A stretch of DNA of 64,000 bases, taken from Maricaulis sp965228215 (lineage in GTDB: Bacteria > Pseudomonadota > Alphaproteobacteria > Caulobacterales > Maricaulaceae). Both the position numbers and the translations under genes were made by a program. Numbering within the stretch: the stretch's first letter is position 1; each line of letters opens with the position of its first letter. The stretch is taken from the NCBI GenBank assembly GCA_965228215.1, contig OZ245800.1, positions 620,001-684,000 of the forward strand, in the 5' to 3' direction. Positions 32,221-40,736 of this stretch are shown here, in pieces. The notes under the pieces were generated by a model. That model had not been told where the DNA came from and did not search any database. It worked only from the letters and a program-made list of their open reading frames with translations.

Positions 32221-32249
32221 AAGCCCGCTGCTCGCGCAGCGGGCTTTTT
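32221..32249 (+). terminator. Intrinsic terminator of the DUF1465 gene
   Basis: AAGCCCGCTGC-TCGC-GCAGCGGGCTT (32221-32246) with an 11-bp perfect stem followed by TTT. Confidence 0.93.
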
Positions 32250-32270
32250 CATGTCGGCGCTAGAACCGGC

Positions 32271-34661
32271 CTAGAATCTGAACGTCGAACGCAGATACCA
32301 GGATCCGCCTTCATAGTTCGCAGCCGTACGGCGCGGATACTGGAGGCCCACGCTCAGACGGTTGGCATTCGGCGGTCCGATCTCGTCGATATAGGTATCG
32401 AAGATGTTCGAGGCACCGGCCACGATCCGGGCGCGCTCATTGATGTCGAACCCGACTTCCATGTCGACATAGACCGTCGCCTCGATCTCTGCGGACGGGC
32501 TGGTCGCCGCTCCGATCGTGCCGCGCTCGTCATAGTGCGAACCGTAGTAATTGGCCCGGACCAGGAAATTCCAGCGTTCGGAGAGCTGGGTGTCCGCAGA
32601 CGCGACAAAGCGGAGATCTGGATAATTATTCTCGATATCCTCGATCGTCGCAGCGCTGACCGGGTTCACACCGCCGACCGGCGACTGGCCCACCACTTCG
32701 ACCTGGTTGTAGTTCAGGGCGAGGGTGAAATCGGTCGTCAGGTCATCACCCCAGTCGGCGCTGGATGTGAACACTACGTCCACGCCCGAGGATTCGATGT
32801 CCAGGGCGTTGGTGTAGAAGGAGATCGTTGGACCGGCCGGACCTGTCGGCTGAATATCACCCGTACGATAGATCCGATCCTCCACATCGATGCGATAGAC
32901 ATCCACCGTCACGTTGGAGCGCTCGCCCAGATCAGCCGCGAAGCCGAGGCTGAAATTGACCGACTTCTCTTCTGATAGCGGGGCACCACCGGCCAGGATG
33001 GCCAGCGGGCTGGTCGGCGGGACGAGACCTTCCTCGACCTGCAGACCCGTCGCACCGTCAAACGTGGTGATCGTGGTGCGCACATTGGCCTGGCCCGGTG
33101 TCGGAGCGTGGAAGCCCGTCGACACGGCGCCGCGTAGCGTGAAACTGTCGCTGACCGAGTAGCGCGCCGCGATCTTGCCGTTCAGCGTATCGCCGAAATC
33201 GGAGAAATCCTCGAAACGCAGCGCGTACTGCATCATGAAGTCCGGGCTCAGATCATGTTCGAGATCGGCATAGACCGCGATGTTGTCGCGGGAGAAGGAG
33301 CCGGAATCCGCCGGACGGAAACCGGCGAGGCCGTTCGAGCCCGAACCGAGATAGGAATTCGGTTCGCCCGCATTCACGACATAGGTTTCCTCGCGCCATT
33401 CGGCACCGAAGGCGAGGTTCATGTTATCGCCCAACGGGGTCGAGAAATCGGCGTTGAGATTGAGCTCACGCTGCTCATATCCGCCGACATCGAAATCTCG
33501 CTGCGGCGGCTGGCCGCCGGACAGTCCAAGCGACGGGTTAAGCGTGTTGTTCAGGAAGTAGTCCAGGATATTCGTGCCGAACCCGGCGCTGAAATCATAG
33601 GACACGCCATTGTCCCACTCGCCCTCGATGCCGCCGACCACGCTCATATCGCGCTGGTCACCGTCGAGGAAGGGCGTGTAGCCCGCCTGCAGGCCGGTGA
33701 AGCCGAGCGCGCGCAGCGGCGCGATCGAGGAGTGGTTCGGATTGCGGTAGAAGAAGCGATACCGGCCCTTGGTGTCCGCGAAATTGCCGAACAGGTAGAG
33801 TTCCGATCCATTGTTCAGATCGATCCCGCCCGTGAAGAAGGTCCGCAGACCGCGGGTTTCCGGCCGGCCCCAGGTCTGGGCCAGCGGCGCATCACCGAAG
33901 GGCGAGTCGGCGCCGACGCCCGTGACACCGCCCGCGATCAGCGCGGCAGCATCGGGACGCTGGATACCGCGGGACAAGGCGTCATTGTCCCAATACTCGG
34001 CGGAAACATTGAAAAAGCCCTGCTCGCCCAGCGCAATGCCGACATTGGCGGCGAGGCGATAGCTGGTCTCGCCGTCGTAGAACTGACCGTATTCGCCCAT
34101 CAGCTCACCACCCTCATCGGCGGTCCGCGTAACGAAGTTCATCACGCCGGCGATGGCGTCCGAACCGTATTGGGCCGCCGCACCATCGCGCAGGACTTCC
34201 ACGCGCTGGAGCGCGATGCCCGGGATCATGCCGACATCGACACCGTGCGCGCCGTTACCCGCAGCCGGTGCAAAGAACTGCACCAGAGCCGAGCGGTGGC
34301 GACGCTTGCCGTTGACGAGGATGAGTGTCTGGTCCGGGGCCATGCCGCGCAGGGAGGTCGGGCGGATGAAGGCAGAACCGTCACCCGTCGCCGGCGTGGC
34401 GGTATAGGACGGGACGAGAATGCGAAGATTGTCCGTCAGGTCGGTTGAATTGCCGAGAGCGTTGAAATCCTCGCCGGAAATCACATCGACCGGGACCGGG
34501 CTGTCCGACGCCGATCGCGGCCGGCTGTTCCTCGAGCCGATAACCGTGATCTGGTCGTCGGCAGCACTGGATTGGCTTGTGTCCTGGGCGACGGCCGGGA
34601 CCGTGACGCACAGGCTCATGGCGAGGACCGGAAGGCCCGCCAGCAAATATGATTTCCGCAT
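32271..34661 (-). CDS. TonB-dependent outer-membrane receptor
   Basis: This 796-residue receptor has a signal peptide (cleavage after VAQ, about 26), a TonB-box-like segment DQITVIGSR near 36-44, the plug domain with TLILVNGKRRHRSALV and IPGIALQRVEVLRDGAAAQYGSDAIAGVMNFVTR near 125-178, and a 22-strand barrel ending in WYLRSTFRF. The terminal phenylalanine is the usual outer-membrane signature. Such receptors import siderophores, sugars or other nutrients; no substrate clue lies alongside. A 13-bp palindrome upstream may be its operator. Confidence 0.92.
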   Translation of the reverse strand: MRKSYLLAGLPVLAMSLCVTVPAVAQDTSQSSAADDQITVIGSRNSRPRSASDSPVPVDVISGEDFNALGNSTDLTDNLRILVPSYTATPATGDGSAFIRPTSLRGMAPDQTLILVNGKRRHRSALVQFFAPAAGNGAHGVDVGMIPGIALQRVEVLRDGAAAQYGSDAIAGVMNFVTRTADEGGELMGEYGQFYDGETSYRLAANVGIALGEQGFFNVSAEYWDNDALSRGIQRPDAAALIAGGVTGVGADSPFGDAPLAQTWGRPETRGLRTFFTGGIDLNNGSELYLFGNFADTKGRYRFFYRNPNHSSIAPLRALGFTGLQAGYTPFLDGDQRDMSVVGGIEGEWDNGVSYDFSAGFGTNILDYFLNNTLNPSLGLSGGQPPQRDFDVGGYEQRELNLNADFSTPLGDNMNLAFGAEWREETYVVNAGEPNSYLGSGSNGLAGFRPADSGSFSRDNIAVYADLEHDLSPDFMMQYALRFEDFSDFGDTLNGKIAARYSVSDSFTLRGAVSTGFHAPTPGQANVRTTITTFDGATGLQVEEGLVPPTSPLAILAGGAPLSEEKSVNFSLGFAADLGERSNVTVDVYRIDVEDRIYRTGDIQPTGPAGPTISFYTNALDIESSGVDVVFTSSADWGDDLTTDFTLALNYNQVEVVGQSPVGGVNPVSAATIEDIENNYPDLRFVASADTQLSERWNFLVRANYYGSHYDERGTIGAATSPSAEIEATVYVDMEVGFDINERARIVAGASNIFDTYIDEIGPPNANRLSVGLQYPRRTAANYEGGSWYLRSTFRF

Positions 34662-34701
34662 GAATTCCCCTCTCTGTTATTCCCTTGAGAGTGGGCAAAA
34701 C

Positions 34702-34714
34702 GCATACGGTATGC
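34702..34714. promoter_or_regulatory. Palindrome upstream of the TonB receptor
   Basis: GCATAC-G-GTATGC is a perfect 13-bp palindrome 41-53 bases upstream of the receptor start codon on its own strand, a plausible repressor site. Confidence 0.45.
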
Positions 34715-34740
34715 AAGCGTCAGGTGAAAAGCGTAATCCG

Positions 34741-34780
34741 TACAAAGACAAAGGGCGCGGCCGATACCGGCGCGCGCCCT
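34741..34780 (-). terminator. Intrinsic terminator of rpmE
   Basis: GC-rich stem (34753-34763 with 34768-34779, one bulged base) followed on the minus strand by TTTGTCTTTGT. It starts 27 bases after the rpmE stop. Confidence 0.85.
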
Positions 34781-34807
34781 GTTGCACTGGAAGAATCAGG
34801 TCGTGAC

Positions 34808-35026
34808 CTAGACGAAGCCCTTGAACTTGTCCTTGAAGCGCGACACGCGGCCACCGCGGTCCATCAGCTTCTGGTCGCCACCGGTCCAGGCCGGGTGGGA
34901 AGTCGGATCAATATCCAGGGTCAGCGTGTCGCCTTCCTTGCCCCAGGTGGACTTGGTCTGGAAGGTGCTTCCGTCCGTCATCTTCACATTGATGACGTGA
35001 TATTCGGGATGCGTATCGGCTTTCAT
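34808..35026 (-). CDS. rpmE: 50S ribosomal protein L31
   Basis: This 72-residue protein matches L31 from the first residues (MKADTHPEYHVINVKMTDG) to the DIDPTSHPAWTGGDQKLMDRGGRVSRF core. It has no cysteines, so it is the zinc-independent form. An extended frame from GTG 35056 would add ten basic residues; I follow the family start at ATG 35026. Confidence 0.95.
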   Translation of the reverse strand: MKADTHPEYHVINVKMTDGSTFQTKSTWGKEGDTLTLDIDPTSHPAWTGGDQKLMDRGGRVSRFKDKFKGFV

Positions 35027-35191
35027 CGGTCCGGCTTTCTTCAAGCGCCGCGCCACGGGATTACGTTGCCCCGCACGCAGCTCAATAACTCTGGAGGGCG
35101 GCTCTTACAGGAAGAGTCGCGGCAGGGCAAGCAGGCAAGGGAGTTGGGGTAAAAAACGCCGGCTCGGCAATTGCCCTGCCTTTCCGGCGTA

Positions 35192-35205
35192 TGTATATTT
35201 ATACA
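35192..35205. promoter_or_regulatory. Operator-like palindrome of ccdAB
   Basis: TGTATA-TT-TATACA is a perfect 14-bp palindrome 17 bases upstream of the antitoxin start, within an AT-rich promoter-like stretch. Type II antitoxins usually repress through such sites. Confidence 0.6.
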
Positions 35206-35222
35206 CATGCATGGAGGCCCGG

Positions 35223-35477
35223 ATGAGCGATCCAGACTACACGCGGACAGGTCGACGAAAGCGCGTGAATCTCACCGTCCGCGAAGACGTGATGAAGAAG
35301 GCCCGCGAGCTCGGCCTCAATACTTCACGAGCGGCGGAGGCGGGGATCGAAGCCGCGATCCGTGAAGAAAAAGGCCGTCGCTGGAAGGACGAGAACCGCG
35401 ACGCGATCAAGGCGCACAATGCGCGAGTTGAACGCGAGGGCGTTCTTCTGCCACCGCCCTGGCTGGACGAGATCTGA
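35223..35477 (+). CDS. ccdA: CcdA-type antitoxin
   Basis: This 84-residue protein resembles CcdA: an N-terminal ribbon-helix-helix segment (KRVNLTVREDVMKKARELGLNTSRAAEAGIEAAI) and a charged C-terminal tail (RRWKDENRDAIKAHNARVEREGVLLPP) that would wrap the toxin. GGAGG five bases before ATG 35223 sets the start. The stop overlaps the toxin start as TGATG, the usual coupled arrangement. Confidence 0.88.
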   Translation: MSDPDYTRTGRRKRVNLTVREDVMKKARELGLNTSRAAEAGIEAAIREEKGRRWKDENRDAIKAHNARVEREGVLLPPPWLDEI

Positions 35478-35785
35478 TGGCACGGTTCGACCTCTACCGA
35501 ACCCGGTCGACGCGAATACCCTATCTCCTGGACGTCCAGGCCGGCCTGCTGGACGAGCTCGCGAGCCGTACTGTCATCCCTGTCCTGCCTGGCGAACAGG
35601 TTGGCGCCGCGCACATGTCCCGCCTCAATCCCGTTATTCACATTTCCGGAATTGCTCATCTCCTGATGACACAGGAGATCACGACGGTGCCTCGGGAGAC
35701 GCTGCGCAATCGAGTGGGCAATCTCGAAGCCACGCACCGCGACGCAATCACGGCCGCGCTCGATTTCCTGTTTCAGGGATATTGA
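35477..35785 (+). CDS. ccdB: CcdB-type gyrase-targeting toxin
   Basis: This 102-residue protein matches CcdB: RFDLYRT at the start, YLLDVQAGLLDEL, TVIPVLPGEQV, the THPIH-like PVIHISGIAHLLMTQEI and the C-terminal helix THRDAITAALDFLFQGY. CcdB poisons DNA gyrase. In the E. coli toxin the terminal residues are Trp-Gly-Ile; here they read Gln-Gly-Tyr, so the gyrase-contacting Trp is absent, which may alter or weaken toxicity. Paired with ccdA. Confidence 0.87.
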   Translation: MARFDLYRTRSTRIPYLLDVQAGLLDELASRTVIPVLPGEQVGAAHMSRLNPVIHISGIAHLLMTQEITTVPRETLRNRVGNLEATHRDAITAALDFLFQGY

Positions 35786-35818
35786 TGAGATCTGGTTGGA
35801 CCACAAAGCGGCCAGAGA

Positions 35819-36160
35819 TCAATTCTTATTGTTCTTATCAATCCAGATTTGGAACCGTATTTCTCGGCAGGAGTTCCGGGCTTTTTCGAGCCTACGCTGA
35901 ACAAACTTAAAAACTGGATCGGCACTCTGAGACCGCTCTTCATTCGTCAAGCCAAGCATCGAAAATCCGAGCTCCAGCCGTTCGCTCATGTCAGAGACTT
36001 CAAATGCTTCCATGCTCTGGATCACCCAGCCACGCCGAACACAATGACGAGAAAACTCGCTCGCCTCGTTGACTGATAGCAATCTTGTTCCCTTGGCGGA
36101 TTTTGCGGCGAGAAACTGGTCATCCATATCGTCGAAGGGACACTCCGATCCGGCCATCAT
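35819..36160 (-). CDS. Unrecognised protein in an AT-richer segment
   Basis: This 113-residue protein is not recognised. It is acidic at the N-terminus (SECPFDDMDDQFLAAKSAKG) and charged and basic at the C-terminus, with no membrane segment or signal. Its start codon overlaps the stop of the OmpA-like gene (ATGA), with a second in-frame ATG adjacent, so it is translationally coupled to that operon. The DNA is visibly AT-richer than its neighbours and uses rarer codons, suggesting later acquisition together with ccdAB. An immunity- or regulator-like role would be a guess. Confidence 0.55.
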   Translation of the reverse strand: MMAGSECPFDDMDDQFLAAKSAKGTRLLSVNEASEFSRHCVRRGWVIQSMEAFEVSDMSERLELGFSMLGLTNEERSQSADPVFKFVQRRLEKARNSCREIRFQIWIDKNNKN

Positions 36161-37167
36161 CGCGACGTCAGCTTGAGCTCGATCCGCCGGTTCTGGGCAT
36201 TGGCTTCCGCCGAACGGCCCTCCACCAGCGGGTAGTGTTCGCCAAAGCCTGCCGCGACAAGCCGTTCGGACGGCACACCATAATCCTCGAACAGATTCAC
36301 GACCGAGATCGCCCGGGCCGCTGACAGGTGCCAGTTGGAGGCATAGGTCGTGCGGATAGGCAGCGGGTCGGTATGGCCGTCGATCCGGATGACCCAGTCG
36401 AGATCGTCCGGGATTTCGCTGGTCAGCTGGATGATCGCGTCGGCGATCGGGCGCAGGCTTTCCCGGCCCTCGCTCGAAAGCGCCGCCGAACCACTGGCAA
36501 ACAGCACATCGGTCTCGAACACGAAACGGTCGCCGACGATGCGCACGCCGGTACGATTGCCGAGAATGGCACGCAGGCGTCCGAAGAAGTCTGAGCGATA
36601 TACGGCAAGCTCAGCCGCCCGCTCGGCCAGGGCAGCATTGAGCCGCTCACCCAGATTGATGACCTGGGCCTCGGCCTCTATGGCTCGCTGCTCCGCTGCA
36701 TCCAGTGCCGCGTTGAGCGTGGCGATCTGGTCGCGCAGGACCTGGAGCTGCTGATTGAGCAGCATCACGGCGCGCATGCTCTCCTCGGACAGCTCGCGTT
36801 CGGCATCGAGCTCGTCCTGCAGGGCCGCCGACTGGGTCTGGGCCATGGCCAGGGCGCCGGTCAGCGCATCGCGCTCCTCGTTGAGACCGACGATCTCGGT
36901 CTCGAGTCCGGTGATTCTGAGCTCGAGCGCGGCATTCTCATCTCGTGCGAGGTCGAGTTCCTCGGCGAGAACGGCAAGCTGGGCATTGAGGGCCGCCAAT
37001 TGCTCGTCCCGGCCCATCAGGGCGCGGCTCAGTGCAAACTGGCTGACCACGAAGACGGACAACAAAAAGACGATGACGAGCAGGAGCGTGGCCAGGGCAT
37101 CCACAAAGCCCGGCCAGTGATCACCGCCATCATTGTCCTGGAAGCGTGCGAAACGCGGCGCAGCCAT
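36157..37167 (-). CDS. OmpA/MotB-type peptidoglycan-binding protein
   Basis: This 336-residue protein has one N-terminal transmembrane helix (about 22-44: FVDALATLLLVIVFLLSVFVVSQ), preceded by a MotB/TolR-like acidic residue D23, then a long periplasmic coiled coil (about 50-195) and an OmpA-like domain (about 205-336: FASGSAALSSEGRESLRPIAD, RIDGHTDPLP, LSAARAISVVNLF, NRRIELKL). The architecture is that of an ion-driven stator plug/anchor. It starts two bases after the TolQ-like gene and forms a complex with it by inference. Confidence 0.87.
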   Translation of the reverse strand: MAAPRFARFQDNDGGDHWPGFVDALATLLLVIVFLLSVFVVSQFALSRALMGRDEQLAALNAQLAVLAEELDLARDENAALELRITGLETEIVGLNEERDALTGALAMAQTQSAALQDELDAERELSEESMRAVMLLNQQLQVLRDQIATLNAALDAAEQRAIEAEAQVINLGERLNAALAERAAELAVYRSDFFGRLRAILGNRTGVRIVGDRFVFETDVLFASGSAALSSEGRESLRPIADAIIQLTSEIPDDLDWVIRIDGHTDPLPIRTTYASNWHLSAARAISVVNLFEDYGVPSERLVAAGFGEHYPLVEGRSAEANAQNRRIELKLTSR

Positions 37168-37169
37168 GC

Positions 37170-38156
37170 CTATTCGCCTCCCCGCTCCCGGGCTTCCAGG
37201 GTCCGGATCAGGAGGCGGATCTCCTCGCGCAGGGCGCGGGCCAGTTCCTGCTGGCCGTCACGGCTGTCATCGGTGAAGCGCTGGAGGGTCGTATCAAGCT
37301 GGCGCGTATGCCGATCCATCGTGGTCGCGAGGCGTTCGATCGTCTCGGCGGTCTGTTCCAGCAGCGCGCCGACATAGGCCGACGAGACTTCGCCATCGCC
37401 GGCAGAAGCGGGGCCGGCCGCAGCGACGCGGGAGATCGAGGACAGCCATTCCTCGATCTCGTTGTAGAACCGGTTCTGCGCCCGGCTGGCCTGGAGATCG
37501 AGGAAGCCGATAACCAGCGAGCCGCCCAGACCGAAGAGCGAGGACGAGAAGGCTGTACCCATGCCCTGGATCGGTCCCTGGATGGCGGCAATCAGTTCGG
37601 CCGGATCAACCTCGCCGGCTGCATTGGCGGACACCGCTGCTACGGCGTCGCCAACATCCTGGACGACCTCAAGCAGTCCCCAGAACGTGCCGAGCAGACC
37701 GAGGAAGATCAGCAGGCGTCCGAAATAACGAGTGAAGGCACCGGCCTCCGACATGCGCGCACCGACAGAGTCGAGCACGGTGCGGACCGATCCGGCCGAC
37801 AGCCGGACACGGCCGTCGGCATCACCGATCATGGAGGCCATGGGCGCAATCATCGCCGGCGGAGACGGCAGGGTTGCCGGGTCTTCGCTCGAGCGGAAAC
37901 GCATCAGCCAGCGCGCGGCCGGTCCGATACTCAGGGCCTGTGCGTAGGTATAGAGGACGCCGATCACCAGCACGCCGAGGATCAGGCCGTTGAGCGCGAG
38001 ATTTGCCCGGAAGGCGTCTTCGAGCGCGGCCTGGAGCACGACGCCGATAACCACGACCACCGCGCAGAACAGGGTCATCCAGATAATGTACTGGATCGGT
38101 CCAGTGAATTTCACCTCGCGGCTGTCTTCCATCTGATCCTCGTGCAGGACAGGCAT
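37170..38156 (-). CDS. MotA/TolQ/ExbB-type proton channel
   Basis: This 328-residue protein has membrane segments near 28-50, 58-80, 150-172 and 195-220; the latter pair (GRLLIFLGLLGTFWGLLEVVQ and IQGMGTAFSSSLFGLGGSLVIGFL) matches the TolQ/ExbB channel core including the conserved threonine/serine region. A C-terminal cytoplasmic helix (about 270-328) follows. AGGGG five bases before ATG 38156 fixes the start. With the OmpA-like partner it should form an ion-driven motor acting on peptidoglycan. Confidence 0.86.
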   Translation of the reverse strand: MPVLHEDQMEDSREVKFTGPIQYIIWMTLFCAVVVVIGVVLQAALEDAFRANLALNGLILGVLVIGVLYTYAQALSIGPAARWLMRFRSSEDPATLPSPPAMIAPMASMIGDADGRVRLSAGSVRTVLDSVGARMSEAGAFTRYFGRLLIFLGLLGTFWGLLEVVQDVGDAVAAVSANAAGEVDPAELIAAIQGPIQGMGTAFSSSLFGLGGSLVIGFLDLQASRAQNRFYNEIEEWLSSISRVAAAGPASAGDGEVSSAYVGALLEQTAETIERLATTMDRHTRQLDTTLQRFTDDSRDGQQELARALREEIRLLIRTLEARERGGE

Positions 38157-38418
38157 GCGATCCCCTTCTCGATGCTGCCGGCTCGACAAAGCCCACTCCG
38201 GCGCCCCGGCATTCCCGGTCTAGCTACACCTCGCATTGAGACAATTTGGAGGCAAGGTCAAAGACGCATGCGAAACCGGCCAATCGGCTCTCCGGACCAT
38301 TACCGCCTCTCCGGAAACAATGCTTTGCCTGACACCCTGTTTATACCGACGATTGGAAACGCCATGTCTTGTCCATCGAAACACACCGCCGAAGAGGCGA
38401 TCCGAGATGGAGCCGAAC

Positions 38419-39021
38419 ATGTCCAACCAGAAACGCCAGATCCTGCGCATCGATGCCAGCATGCGCAAAACCGGTTCTCACAGCCGGTCCCTCACCGACC
38501 AGGTGATTGAACAACTGGGCCGCAATCGCGAGCTCGACATCGTCACCCGCGATCTCGCCGACAGCGACCTCTCCTTCGTCGACGAGAGCTGGATCGGTGC
38601 CAATTTCACCGATCCGGCCGAACGCAGCGACGACCAGAAAGCTGCCCTGGCCCGGTCGGATGCCCTGGTGGCCGAGCTGAAAGCCGCCGACACGGTCGTG
38701 ATCGGCCTGCCGATCTATAATTTCGGCATTCCCGCTGCCCTGAAGGCCTGGGTCGACATGATCGCCCGCGCCCGGGAGACCTTCCGCTACACGCCCGAAG
38801 GCCCCAAGGGTCTGCTGGAGGGCAAGTCCGCCATACTCGTGGTGGCGTCCGGCGGAACCGCCGTGGGCAGCGAAATCGATTTCGCCTCCACCTACATGAA
38901 ACATGTGCTGGGTTTCGTGGGCATTCACGACGTGACGATCATCGAGGCCGACCAGCTCATGTCCGGCGAGGCAGACAAGATCGCCGCTGCGAAGGCCCGC
39001 ATCGAGGCTCTGGCCGCCTGA
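38419..39021 (+). CDS. azoR: FMN-dependent NADH-azoreductase (flavodoxin_2)
   Basis: This 200-residue flavoprotein has the N-terminal flavin loop RIDASMRKTGSHSRSLTDQV and the IGLPIYNFGIPAALKAWVDMIARARETF block typical of AzoR, which reduces quinones and azo compounds with NADH. GGAG six bases before ATG 38419 picks the start inside a longer frame. An intrinsic terminator follows. It is the second quinone-reductase of this fold in the window. Confidence 0.88.
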   Translation: MSNQKRQILRIDASMRKTGSHSRSLTDQVIEQLGRNRELDIVTRDLADSDLSFVDESWIGANFTDPAERSDDQKAALARSDALVAELKAADTVVIGLPIYNFGIPAALKAWVDMIARARETFRYTPEGPKGLLEGKSAILVVASGGTAVGSEIDFASTYMKHVLGFVGIHDVTIIEADQLMSGEADKIAAAKARIEALAA

Positions 39022-39064
39022 TCCGCTTTCGGACGTGCCTTGTCCCGGAAATCGCGATTTACTG

Positions 39065-39094
39065 AACCCGCCGGTCCCAGACCGGCGGGTTTTT
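39065..39094 (+). terminator. Intrinsic terminator of azoR
   Basis: AACCCGCCGGTC-CCA-GACCGGCGGGTT (39065-39091), a 12-bp perfect stem, followed by TTT. It lies only about 20 bases before the amylase start. Confidence 0.93.
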
Positions 39095-39114
39095 GCTGTT
39101 CCGGGATGATGTCC

Positions 39115-40728
39115 ATGCTCCGCCGCACCGCCCTCCTCGCCGTCACTGCCTGCCTTGCCGCCTGCACGGATCGCGGGAGCGCCGAAACCCGAGCGGACGA
39201 CGCCGCCGTCCTGGCAGCGGCCGAGCCCCGATCGGTCTTCGATGAGCGGCGCGAGGACTGGCGGGTCGGACCGGTGACCTACCAGATCTTCGTCGACCGG
39301 TTCGCGCCCTCGCTCGATCTCGAGGCGAAGCGGCATCTCTACGAACATCCGCGCTCGCTCCAGCCCTGGGACGCGCTGCCGGTACAGGGCGAACCCGCAC
39401 CGGGCACCGGCGTCTGGACGCACGAGCTCGCCTTCTGGGGCGGAGATTTGGACAGCGTGCGCGACCGGACCGGCTATCTGCGCGATCTGGGTGTGGATGT
39501 CGTCTATCTGAACCCGATCCAGCTGGCGCCGACCAATCACAAGTATGACGCCATCGACTACCTGCAGATCTCGCCAGAATACGGCACGTTCGAAGATCTG
39601 CAGGCGCTGAGCGACACTCTGCATGATGCCGACATGCGCCTGGTTCTGGACGGTGTCTTCAATCATGTCGGCAGCCGCTCGACCTGGTTTCTGGACGCCC
39701 AGGCCTCGGAGGACAGCCCCTATCGCGACTGGTTCCATTTCGATCCGGACGTCCAGAACGGCTATGTCGGCTGGTGGGGCGTGCACAATCTTCCCGAACT
39801 GAACTGGGAGAATGAGGCGCTGAGAGCGCGCATGGTCGGCGATGCAGATGCCGTTGTCCGGCACTGGTTCGACTACGGCATCGACGGCTGGCGGCTCGAT
39901 GTCGCCACCGAGCTGGGCTACGCCAATCTGGCGGAAATCACCGCCGCGGCACACGAGACCCGTCCGGGCAGCCTGGTCATCGGCGAGGTCTGGTCCTATC
40001 CGGCCCGCTGGACCGGTGTGATGGATGCGGTGATGAATTTCCCTCTGCGCGAGATGATGTTCAACCTCGTCGAGGGCGATGTGTCCGGACCGGTGTTTGC
40101 AGCATCGCTCGACCGGATGATCACGGATGCAGACCTTGATCCGCTGCTACGGTCCTGGATCCTGCTCGACAATCACGACACGCCGCGTCTGGCGACCCTC
40201 TACCCGGAACCAGAGGACCGGGCCTTCCTGCAGACCCTGCAATTCACCCTGCCCGGAGCACCGCTGGTCTATTACGGCGTCGAAGCCGGCATGGAGGGCG
40301 GGCATGATCCGGGCAGTCGTGGCGCGATGGTCTGGGAGAATGCCCGGACCGGAAATCCGGAATTCGACCGCATCGCCCGGCTGATCGAGTTGCGCGCAAC
40401 GAGCCCGGCTCTGCGCATCGGTGAGTTTGTGCCGCTCGACAGCGAAAACCTGCTGGCCTTCCTGCGCCTGACGGATCGCTCGGCGGAGACGGTTCTGGTG
40501 ATCGCCAACAATACCCGCGAGCCCGTCACCGAGACGCTGCTCCTGCGGGACGGGTCACTGATGAGCGGTGATGTGTTCGAGGACGCGCTGACCGGCGAGA
40601 CCTTCGGCACGCAATCCGCCGTCATCGAAATCAGCATTCCAGCCCGGGCCGTACGCGTTTTGCGGCCCCAGCGCTGGGCGGAACATACCCGGCGCACCGG
40701 GCATTCGCCCTATCGCAATGTACCCTGA
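39115..40728 (+). CDS. GH13 alpha-amylase-family lipoprotein
   Basis: This 537-residue enzyme has a lipoprotein signal with lipobox LAAC (Cys near 17). The GH13 barrel shows DVVYLNPI, DGVFNHVG, GWRLDVATE (nucleophile Asp), LVIGEVW (acid/base Glu) and LLDNHDTPR (third Asp) in order, plus a C-terminal beta domain. The YQIFVDRF start and lack of other domains fit neopullulanase/cyclomaltodextrinase-type enzymes acting on maltooligosaccharides at the outer membrane. Three nearby ATGs (39106, 39109, 39115) compete; the last gives the cleanest lipoprotein signal. Confidence 0.87.
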   Translation: MLRRTALLAVTACLAACTDRGSAETRADDAAVLAAAEPRSVFDERREDWRVGPVTYQIFVDRFAPSLDLEAKRHLYEHPRSLQPWDALPVQGEPAPGTGVWTHELAFWGGDLDSVRDRTGYLRDLGVDVVYLNPIQLAPTNHKYDAIDYLQISPEYGTFEDLQALSDTLHDADMRLVLDGVFNHVGSRSTWFLDAQASEDSPYRDWFHFDPDVQNGYVGWWGVHNLPELNWENEALRARMVGDADAVVRHWFDYGIDGWRLDVATELGYANLAEITAAAHETRPGSLVIGEVWSYPARWTGVMDAVMNFPLREMMFNLVEGDVSGPVFAASLDRMITDADLDPLLRSWILLDNHDTPRLATLYPEPEDRAFLQTLQFTLPGAPLVYYGVEAGMEGGHDPGSRGAMVWENARTGNPEFDRIARLIELRATSPALRIGEFVPLDSENLLAFLRLTDRSAETVLVIANNTREPVTETLLLRDGSLMSGDVFEDALTGETFGTQSAVIEISIPARAVRVLRPQRWAEHTRRTGHSPYRNVP

Positions 40729-40736
40729 GTAAGGCC

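Noticed and set aside
33255..34448. 397-codon frame opposite the TonB receptor
   Set aside because: Shadow; the receptor has signal peptide, plug and terminal Phe.
36157..38156. Zorya-type anti-phage system (ZorAB)
   Set aside because: The channel/OmpA pair superficially fits ZorA/ZorB, but no ZorC, ZorD or ZorE gene is near, and the channel lacks the very long ZorA tail. It fits the housekeeping pair better.
38341..39954. 537-codon frame opposite azoR and the amylase
   Set aside because: Both + strand genes carry catalytic motifs; the antisense has none.
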